This document shows, piece after piece, positions 56,283 through 64,000 of a DNA stretch of 64,000 bases. Origin of the DNA: Patella vulgata (lineage: Eukaryota; Mollusca; Gastropoda; Patellidae). The stretch lies in contig NC_065883.2 in assembly GCF_932274485.2 (NCBI RefSeq), forward strand, positions 19,590,222-19,654,221, given 5' to 3'. The notes beneath the pieces were generated by a model. That model had not been told where the DNA came from. It worked only from the letters and a program-made list of their open reading frames with translations, and did not search any database. The position numbers and the translations under genes were made by a program. Each line of letters opens with the position of its first letter. The first letter of the stretch is position 1.

Positions 56283-56625
56283 CCATGTGGGTAAGACACT
56301 GGCTCGCTAACCTGGAGGTCGAGTGTTCGATCCCTGCATTGGCCGAGAAAGTTCATCCAGGTTTTTCGGCGTGGTTCCCACTTGACAGTGATGCAAAACG
56401 GATGACCTGACAAGGACAGCTGTCTATTCGTTCGGGTGGGACGAAAAACCGAGGCCCCGTGTACACATTGGCGTGCACGTAAAATATCCCTTGAGAGATG
56501 GAATGCGATGTTAGAGTAGGCCGCAGTGCCGCTGTCCGGGCAAAATATCCCTCATAGCACACTGTATGGCCTTCATTAGCCCAGTTCGGGGCACAACAGT
56601 AGGACGTTAAACCCCATTTCATTTC
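56283..56625 (+). mobile_element. SINE-A copy, nearly full length
   Basis: The head starts part-way (CATGTGGGTAAGACACTGGC) with intact box B (GTGTTCGATCCCTGC). The whole body is present with a small deletion before CCTTCATTAGCCCAG. It ends GGACGTTAAACCCCATTTC. It lies 30 bp from the rearranged copy and in opposite orientation. Confidence 0.9.
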
Positions 56626-57444
56626 CTATATAAGGTCAGATTTACGTTGGAAATTTTAGTATTAACCCAGATAAATACTGACAGTTAACCGCTAAGCGCA
56701 ATACAACATAAAACGGCTATTTACATCACAGAAATTACAAATGATGGGGTTTATTTGACCCAATCAATACGTCTTGTCAGCTGGCTGATAGTGTATTTTG
56801 ATCCACTGAAAGGATCAGTGACACTAGTGCCAATATTACACAATCAGACAGAGTCAATTTGTACACTCGATCCCATTAATAGAGCGGGGTTTCATTTAAT
56901 TCGAGATTTCTTGATGCCCTCTTAACCCATTAAGGGCACTTCTGCCCATTAGCTGTGAATTTAATTAACAAAAATCTTGAGTCCGGTTCGTATTCAGGAA
57001 CCTTTCTGGTTATATTTGGTAACATGAAATCATACATCACATTTTCTTATTCCTTAGATGAACATTTGTACAAACACAATGAACGTCGTAATTAAGTGAA
57101 CGCACAATAACCATTTGTTAGCTATGTGAAATCTTGTTTTAAAATGGGAAAAGATGTCAATGAAGAATATATAATAATGCTTAGCTTACAATATCCGTCA
57201 CTGCTTACAGATAGGTAATTAGAGAAATAGTATGGACGTGGACTTAAGAAGTCAAATCTAATGAGCGTAAAAGATACACCCGAGAAACCACTAGAGCCAT
57301 CATCTCTATGGTTATACAAAAGTACAGAATTGTTAGCTGAAATGAGAAGTGATATCGGGTGTTCTAGAAAGCGTGAGACACCTGTCACTACTAACAGACA
57401 GCTCCAAGCCTCTGGTTTAAAAAAATGGCACCTTCACATTGATA
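56626..57444. other. Unassigned stretch
   Basis: The 116-codon plus frame 57261-57611 crosses into the 90-bp repeat and has no recognisable domain. GATATCGGGTGTTCTAGAAAG (57352) resembles a block near 21508. Confidence 0.5.
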
Positions 57445-57605
57445 AGAGTCAAATATATAATTGTCAATTTCCCTGGATTTTATGCCCTGGTTTGTTTTCT
57501 GGGATGATAAATCGTGTGTATGGTATCGAACAGTTAAGCCAAGAATATAATTGCCAATTTCACTGGATTTTATATCTCGATTGGTTTTATATGATGATAA
57601 TGAAT
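57445..57605 (+). repeat. 90-bp direct duplication
   Basis: ATATAATTGTCAATTTCCCTG (57455) and ATATAATTGCCAATTTCACTG (57545) each head a GGATTTTAT...GGTTT...GATGATAA unit. Period 90 bp. Confidence 0.72.
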
Positions 57606-57623
57606 AATTAAATTCATAGATAA

Positions 57624-57960
57624 ATCCACTGTAGATGTGTTAATAACCTAGCGCCATCTTATTTAACTGAATTAATTCAAAGTTACGAGCCCTCCCGGAG
57701 TTTACGTTCATGTGACCAAATACAGGTGGTAACCCCAAAGTGGAGCATGAAAACATTTAGGGCAAGAGCTTTTAGTTTTCTTTCTCCGTCAACATGGAAC
57801 GGTCTGCTAGTGTTCATCGAGTGTTTCAAACCCAGACTCAAAACATACCTATTTCAACATTATATTTAATTTAAAATTGTGTGCAGAAAGCGCATAGAGC
57901 TTACTTTAAGTGTGGAATGTCGTTATACAAATGTTCATATTATTATTATTATTACTATAA
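57624..57960 (+). mobile_element. L2/CR1-like LINE 3' fragment
   Basis: 57642-57869 encodes the end of a LINE polymerase protein: NNLAPSYLTELI, SRSLRSCDQIQVVTPKW, FRARAFSFLSPSTWNGL, then FKPRLKTYLFQHYI and a TAA. About a dozen residues usual between the WNGL and FKPRL segments are deleted, and the frame upstream of 57624 is lost. The 3'UTR ends TCGTTATACAAATG-TTCAT and (ATT)n. Same broad clade as 18966-19880 but a different lineage (few identical residues outside the motifs). Confidence 0.82.
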
Positions 57961-58270
57961 TAAATTGTAAATATAGTGTGGACATAAAAAGTCAATAAAA
58001 AACCTATAATAATTAGTAAAAATGACCTCTGCTTTATCCTTTGGAAGAAATATTTAATCGTATAGATCCTGTCACGACCAATCATTAACGGAAATAACAT
58101 ATCCGGTCAACCAAATTCCACATTATTTTGATGTAAATTAAAAGGTTTAACTCTGAAGCTCTTATGCTCTCATTTACTAGTAAAATGATTACAAATTGGC
58201 AACCTTCGTGCTGCGATTCATCCCATAATTTGATGTTAATATGTGGAATACAACTGGATTTTCAAAACTG
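57961..58270. other. Unassigned stretch
   Basis: Nothing recognised. Confidence 0.5.
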
Positions 58271-58447
58271 GCCTACTCTTTTTTCGAATTCCAAATACCA
58301 AGGGTTCTTTTACGTGCATAGCAATGTCTACACGAGAAGACTAGACGATGTATCTCTTCTGTCGTAATGTACCGATTACAAAGTGATACCACGCCGGAAA
58401 AACCTGAAGAACAATCGCGGCCAACACCCGGTGGTTTGCGAGCCATT
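58271..58447 (-). mobile_element. SINE-A copy, diverged
   Basis: Plus-strand text GCCTACTC, TTTCGAATTCCAAATACC, AAGGGTTCTTTTACGTGC, then ACCACGCCGGAAAAACC and ATCGCGGCCAACACCC. The 3' end is missing and the middle is shortened. Confidence 0.72.
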
Positions 58448-59046
58448 ATCGTACAGTATACTGGCACACCACGACTCACGAATGAAAAGGGGCACGTCCG
58501 TACTATTTTCTCCCATCGATATGTTCACGTTAGGATACGAACCAAGACACTTCAATGCGTTAACACTTAACAATTCGACGGGTAAAGAAAGCCGAGATGT
58601 CACGTTTCTGTCACTAAAGAGAAACTCAGTTCAAATTGATTTTGACATATTCATTGTTTACCTGTCAATACCTCATAATTTTGTATAGCACTGCTAGTTC
58701 AACTTTGTTGACGTATAGCATCTGAATTTTTCTTTCATTACAATAATTACCTTCATAAAAATATATCACATTCCCAAATAAGATTAAGGGTAAGCCTGGT
58801 AAGAGAGATTTCTGGTAAAGTATAATGGAAATATATTTTTAAACTACAACTTCGACGTTTTAATTTGCTAGCCGTCTATGTAAATCATCAATACCGCTCA
58901 TTGAAAAACAAACCACACAAACGGCGTTTATTCATCTGATCGAGATCAAATCGTGAGTAAAATATGGTAATTTTGGCACCGATGAGCATCGAAAAACCTG
59001 TGGTAGTTTTGTGTTTAGATCTGGGACGTTATTCTTAAAATGGTTA
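58448..59046. other. Unassigned stretch
   Basis: The 101-codon frame 58383-58688 is partly SINE-A and has no motif. Nothing else was seen. Confidence 0.5.
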
Positions 59047-59180
59047 GAAATGAAATGGGGATACAGGTCCTACTTTCCTGCTCTATCCGGCCGAATGAGC
59101 ATGAAAACAATGCCATGCAGTGTGCTATTAGGTTCGAATTTCAACTGTCAGTGGTTGTTTTACGTGCTTTCCGTACGGGG
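59047..59180 (-). mobile_element. SINE-A copy, 3' half, diverged
   Basis: GAAATGAAATGGGG, GGTCCTACTTTCCTGCTC, GCCATGCAGTGTGCTAT, TTCGAATTTCAACTGTCAG and TTTTACGTGC follow the minus-strand order, with the middle deleted. Confidence 0.75.
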
Positions 59181-60244
59181 TGGGAGCAGGAAGCTGTACA
59201 ACCCCTGACAGTTGGAATACTATATATAAGAGACGGGCGTAAGGTTAACACATCCTTTATTTACAATTTCATTGCAAACATATCATTTATCGATAGATAC
59301 GCTTTGAAACCAACATGGGACTGGAATGCATTTCTTAATTTAATTTGCAGTCCACATTATACTAACAAGGAACCTAAGTTCGCTTTAGAATCGATAGTAG
59401 ATACGCCCCAATCCGGTACTCTAGTATTATTCGTTTAGGGCCATGTTATTTTTGGTTGATTAGGGCTAAAATCGATTTATATCCGTGATCAGTGTCTGAA
59501 ATATGCCCGTAAATCTAGTCTCTGTGGACCATACTAATTGAGTCTTAATAATGCATGTTCCGGAACGCAGAAAAACGTCAAGGGGTTTGTGCGACTCGAC
59601 TTTTCTCCAGTTTCATTGTAAACATCAATACGTTAACTCCTGCAAAAGAATAATGAATAATATACCATTATTGTGTGCTTGGAGTAGTCAACTCATACAT
59701 TATTTGAACAAATCTCTCTGCTACATCTGACATTTCAGTGGCTATTTCGAAAATTGCTTTTGATCAATACCAGAGATTTCTGTACCTGGCACTTAGAGTT
59801 ACGTTCGTTATGGAAGGCAAGTTTGATATATTACGACATTCTAACCTTGGGGTTATGTATGCAGAATTTAACGGTAATATTAATACCTTTAATAACATAG
59901 AAAGCGTTTGTTATATAAAAATTACCATATCAAATTATAGTATCTTTGTGAACTTCTGTTTGTTTATGGGAGCCAGTAACGTTTTAATACTATGTGGCTC
60001 TATACTGGATGGCGCTAAAGAGAGAGGATTACTTTATCGAAAACGATGTAAATCTGGAGTGTTAGTATTAGATTAGACAGTTCCAGATTTTCTTTTTAGT
60101 GATCATGAATAAACCCGGGCTGTGATCGGTTTACAAGACTCTACAAAACTAGTGAATGAGTTCGAACACTGGTACTTACGTTCTAGGGAGACACTTTGGC
60201 TCAGTTGCTATGGAGCAGATTAACTAACAAGAAGGTCCAATGAC
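59181..60244. other. Unassigned stretch with two chance-length frames
   Basis: Plus frames of 132 codons (59040-59438, starting inside SINE-A) and 112 codons (59738-60076) have no domain I recognise, and frames of this length are expected by chance in DNA this AT-rich. No supporting splice or promoter signal was noticed. Confidence 0.4.
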
Positions 60245-60312
60245 GGGATGGAATTCGATGGCGTATTGTCTGGTTAGTATAAACTGGGCGTTAAGCACCA
60301 TTTTATTTCACA
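60245..60312 (+). repeat. SINE-A 3' fragment
   Basis: TGGAATTCGATGGCGTATTG then AACTGGGCGTTAAGCACC, ATTTTATTTCAC: body centre fused to a worn tail. Confidence 0.5.
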
Positions 60313-60497
60313 ATTATATCTCTTCGTTATTCTTCGAGGTGTCTCCGTTGGTACAGACAATCCATTATTTCATTACAGATTTGCTGCATAACTGCGCTAC
60401 TGATAGGAAAAAAGCACGCTGCAAAATCCCGCTGAACTTTATTGACTAACCCCAGGTTCAGTGTACATAATCATACTGTATATATTTAGAAGAGCAT

Positions 60498-60656
60498 AGC
60501 CGCCAACCCGACATTACGACACATGCCATATTAACCCGACAATACGACATTTTACGCAACATTACGACATTTTTAATGTCGTGATGTTGGGTGAAAATGT
60601 CGTGTTGTCGGGTTAAAATGTTGGGTGGTTGGGTTGTCTTGATGTCGGGCTGTCGC
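60498..60656. mobile_element. Palindromic ACGACATT/AATGTCGT foldback repeat
   Basis: The inner arms 60531-60571 and 60575-60616 pair almost perfectly around a 3-nt loop. Outer arms (CGCCAACCCGACATTACGAC with TGATGTCGGGCTGTCGCC) extend the hairpin to ~160 bp. The arms themselves are short repeats of AACCCGACAATACGACATTT. Confidence 0.82.
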
Positions 60657-62369
60657 CTTATGACGGACGGCATCACGACATGATACCAATCAGCTACCAT
60701 AGAAAACAGCGTATGTATAAAGACAAAAACCATAAGGCGCGTTATTTGTGATAGTCTAGTTCACTAGTTTTCGGTGAAATTTTGTTAATGTTGGTTTCAA
60801 AACCTAACGTTATGTGATAAAAGTTGAATTCGTATAATGTTAACCTCAATTATCTTGTTGTAAACGTGGACGATCTTTAATAAGAATATTCCGTGTTGGC
60901 CTAAATTAAATTTCCCTCCGCCATTACTATGTGGACAATTTGATCAAGCCCTGATTATTCATGGAGTATCTATTCATGATTAGCACAAATCTTAATGGTA
61001 CGGTATTTACAAGTTTGGTCTCTGATTATTGTACAATCGAATTAGTACTACTGGTGTCACAAGCTTATAAATTCCAATAACGAGAAGTTGATTAGAAATG
61101 TCCCGAAATAATTTTCAGATCCAGGATACAGCCAACGCAAATATCATTATTGTTTTTTTTTTTAAAAAAAAAGAAAAAAAAGTAAGATTGTTTTATTTCA
61201 CTATTTGCATCCGCCTAAACGCAATATGTAGATTATTTAGCAAGGGTTGATAAATATTTGTTCGTGTAATTCTAAATATAAAATTATAGCTTTGTTCCAA
61301 GAATAGAATATTATCAAGAAGCACTCATTCAATTCGCGAAGTTTAATAAACTCTATGTAAGTACATAAATTGTGGTTGTATATTAATTGTCCCACTCTTC
61401 ACTCAATACTTTACAGTATTCATTGGGTCGTTTAGAAGCTCTTCGGCTGTTCATCTGGAAAAATAGAAAAAAGCTAGTGATACTTTCTATATGGTTTATT
61501 GTCCCTTTAAACCTAGAAAATAGGATACTTGCTTTGCTGTCCTATTCTATTAATAATTGATGAGATATGTCACTTCAAAAGCACTCCAAAGATCTTCTGA
61601 AACCAAATATCCCCCAGTAGAACACATGTCAAAGGTGCGTGAAAATACTGCAGAACTGGAATGGCATTATTTATGCCGTTATAAAGATAAAGCTGAATTG
61701 GAAGTCTTTGAAGTCCCCAAATAGGCCATCTATAAAGTGCGAAAAAAATACGACTTCAAAAACACCTTTCCATGGACGTTAGTGAAATGAATAATGTATA
61801 AACTAAATATCTCTTCATAACACAACGCCTTGAACTGACACCCATTGACATGTTTAATTTAACTGAGACCCTGTTTTAATTTGTTTTCTGAGAAAAAAAA
61901 ATTACTTTCGATGTCTCGACTTCAAATTACGTGTAACAAATATTATTTAAAAATAAAACATTTAATTTGTTTTGGCCCCGTATTCATGGTTGAGGGCTAA
62001 AGCAAGTGCGGGCAGTATTAACGGAGTACGATTAAATTAGGATAGTCTTAAACTATCTCCTGAAAGTTATATCAGGACCACGAAATGCACGACTTTGGAT
62101 AATCTACTTAATGTACACGAATTGGCTAATTTCAAAAGATCAATATTTGCTCTCATTGCTGAACAAGGTTCTTGCTCCTGTGTTGACGATCTTCAAAAAA
62201 AAGAGGCTAATTTCCCGTCAATTCGAGTATGGTTGACATGAAACTTGGTATGCCTGTTTTATGCATGATTGCACATCGCGTGATGGATTTTTGATATGAC
62301 AATTCAAAAATGACTGCGATGATTCCTTGCTAAGTTCCTGGTTCATATTGTAAGCTTGTAGTTTGATAT
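60657..62369. other. Unassigned AT-rich stretch
   Basis: Contains an A/T-only block near 61151-61180. No gene or repeat was recognised. Confidence 0.5.
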
Positions 62370-63011
62370 GTGAAATGATGACTTGATATGGGAGAGATAT
62401 ACGACAACTTTAAAATTAAAGGGACAATAACACTCTTGCTGGCTTGAAAGCTCCAGAAAATAAATAATATCTCTATCTAAGTACTAGATGTTTAAGTGTC
62501 CTACCTGTTGTGTAAATTATCCATTACATCGTATTTTACTTGTCCAGAGGGTTCGAAAATATTTTTAAATTGAAGTTTCATTTGAAAAGGTTTACGTTAG
62601 ACGTTTCAAACCATTATGTTGAATTTTTCAAAAAATTTAAATAAGGTGTGTTAAGATGAAATTTGTATCATCAATTAATTGAAATATTCTAAAATAGTAC
62701 AATTTGTTGACCAGAATAAAGATTGGGACATATTATTCAGCTACAACAAGAGTGGTATTGAGCCTTTAATTGGAAAATATTTTATGATAATGAAAATAAT
62801 TGTGATTCTGGTATTATACTCTAACCCCAAGGTTATGAGCGATTTTGCGAGAGAGAGGCCGGGAGCTCATAGTCTGATATGTGAGACGCATTTAATCAAT
62901 GATGACTTGATATGGAAGAGATTGGCAACAACTTTAAAATTAATTGGAATATATTTTCTGATAATGAAAAAATTGTGACTCTGATATTATACTCTAACGC
63001 CAAAGTTATGA
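62370..63011 (+). repeat. Diverged direct repeats
   Basis: ATGATGACTTGATATGG(G/A)AGAGAT with ACAACTTTAAAATTAA occurs at 62375-62417 and 62902-62943. A second block (TTGTGA(T/C)TCTG, ATTATACTCTAAC, TTATGAGC) occurs at 62770-62841 and 62941-63012, period about 171 bp. The 99-codon frame over it is a product of this repetition and is not convincing as a gene. Confidence 0.65.
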
Positions 63012-63092
63012 GCCCACTCGACTCAAACTAGGTCATATCGGGACTAACGTATGGTTCAATTTTATTTCAATAATTCGTTCGCTCGTAAAAGG
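63012..63092 (-). mobile_element. SINE-B fragment
   Basis: Plus-strand text CCACTCGACTCAAACTAGGTC, GGGACTAACGTATGGTTC, TTTCAATAATTCG: the segment between the core and the shared tail, with both ends lost. Confidence 0.8.
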
Positions 63093-64000
63093 CCACACCA
63101 CAGTCCGTACTATGATCCAACGTGCATTCGTTAACAATGCGGCCACCCAATTCCCTATTCAAACGATTGTAAAACCCAATTTCATTTTAGTAGTTCGGAG
63201 ATTTCTTCAGAGCAACATATACATAAGTAAGCAGCGTTTCCATAAGCAAAGTAGTACCAGGTTTTATGAAGAGAACATGTATATCATAACCAGGGCACGA
63301 TGCACATTACTGCTATAATAACGGATGCTACGGTAACTAGAAAAACTTGAATAGACTATAATAACGTATGCTACAGTAACTACAAAAAACATGAGTAGAC
63401 AAAACTATGACTGAGGCCAGATACAACTTATAGGCCCAAGGTTTTTGAGATAAAACTTGTGGTCATATAGACATTCCACCAAAAGTACCTTGCTAAATGA
63501 ATAGACATAACGTTATCGTTCGGACTAATCTACACATATATCATGGCATTTATAACCATAGTAAATAAAACTATTATTCTAAAATCAACCAAAGTATGGC
63601 GGTTACAATACTTTAATGGCCATGTCTCCTCCAAGGACACATAGTGAATGTTTCAGGCTTGGACTGATTAATGGACACAATTACATACCTTATAACGTGT
63701 AATTCTGTTTAATTTACGTTAAGAGTTTTTGTCCTTTTAAACCAACAAGCTACAAATGATCAAGCGGATATTCCTGGAATCAATCGATGAGGCTTACAAA
63801 TAAAGACAATGCCAGATGTGAAAATTTATTGGTGAACTTGTTGCACTTAACACTATTCGTGTTTCTAGTGCATAGGGGCGATATCGACTCCCGGTTAACC
63901 AAATATAGTACCATCGGTTCTAAAGCGGAATCAAAGTCAATAATCCCTAATATTGGCTTGACCTTTAAAGGGACATTTTAATGCCAAAACTGAATTTAAA
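63093..64000. other. Unassigned stretch with a 43-bp duplication
   Basis: CTATAATAACGGATGCTACGG (63313) and CTATAATAACGTATGCTACAG (63356) head two 43-bp tandem units. Frames at 63112-63318 and 63787-63981 are motif-free. Confidence 0.5.

Noticed and set aside
59040-59438. 132-codon plus-strand frame as a gene
   Set aside because: Its first ~50 codons are antisense SINE-A sequence and the rest has no recognisable motif.
59738-60076. 112-codon plus-strand frame as a gene
   Set aside because: No domain, and frames of this length are expected by chance in DNA with such high stop-codon-poor AT variation. The same applies to 10884-11165, 13466-13696, 17187-17489, 6741-7046 and 57261-57611.
62679-62978. 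99-codon frame as a gene
   Set aside because: It runs through internally repeated DNA (171-bp period), repeats a peptide-like word and has no domain.

Overview
The window looks like non-coding, repeat-dense genomic DNA from an AT-rich invertebrate, most likely a mollusc. Three things support this: tRNA-derived SINEs, one of them with a V-SINE-type core like the RUDI element described from molluscs; L2/CR1-like LINE remnants with (ATT)n tails; and many MITE-like foldback elements. There are no operons and no bacterial-type gene packing. The species cannot be named from sequence alone. Almost all open frames are short and fit chance; the longest (181 codons, 19311-19856, minus) belongs to a LINE.

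Two places carry convincing host protein-coding sequence. (1) 258-875 (+): two exons with good splice sites encode a coiled coil plus a DUF4806-like domain. An in-frame TGA and an early, probably frameshifted, end make it look like a decayed copy. (2) 25200-25399 (+): a first coding exon of a globin of the neuroglobin/globin-X kind. It begins MGCRQT, a dual-acylation signal, holds helix A and most of helix B with the conserved Trp, and ends at the classical B12.2 intron position. A TATA/CCAAT-like pair lies about 340 bp upstream. No later globin exon was found in the remaining 38 kb.

Mobile DNA fills much of the rest. SINE-A has a tRNA-like head, a long unique body and a (CATTT)n tail; about 25 copies lie on both strands. 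SINE-B has a different tRNA-like head, a V-domain-like core and a (CT)n tail; there are about 9 copies. Both end in the same 3' sequence GACGTTAAACCCCATTTC, so they probably use the same partner LINE, which is not in the window. Several copies have clear target-site duplications (1918-2367, 16757-17026, 28430-28776, 46326-46462, 48120-48495), and one SINE-B sits inside a SINE-A (52976-53156). One SINE-B insertion is a head-to-tail dimer, and several SINE 5' ends carry long G runs.

LINE remnants occur at 18966-19880 (-) and 57624-57960 (+), with 3'-end-only pieces at 15530-15722, 28190-28310 and 34995-35175. MITE-like or foldback elements occur at 3009-3300, 4541-6053, 11366-11532, 44201-44777, 51517-52271 and 60498-60656. 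A separate MITE-like family recurs at 14870, 30030, 37064, 45247, 51635 and 54797.

Tandem arrays include a near-identical 133-bp repeat (11633-12045), a ~180-bp repeat (38428-38950), a 38-bp minisatellite (30400-30564) and several smaller ones. Thirteen G or C homopolymers of 10-16 nt stand out against the AT-rich background. No LTR-type, retrovirus-like or Polinton-like element, CRISPR array, rRNA gene or genuine tRNA gene was recognised.
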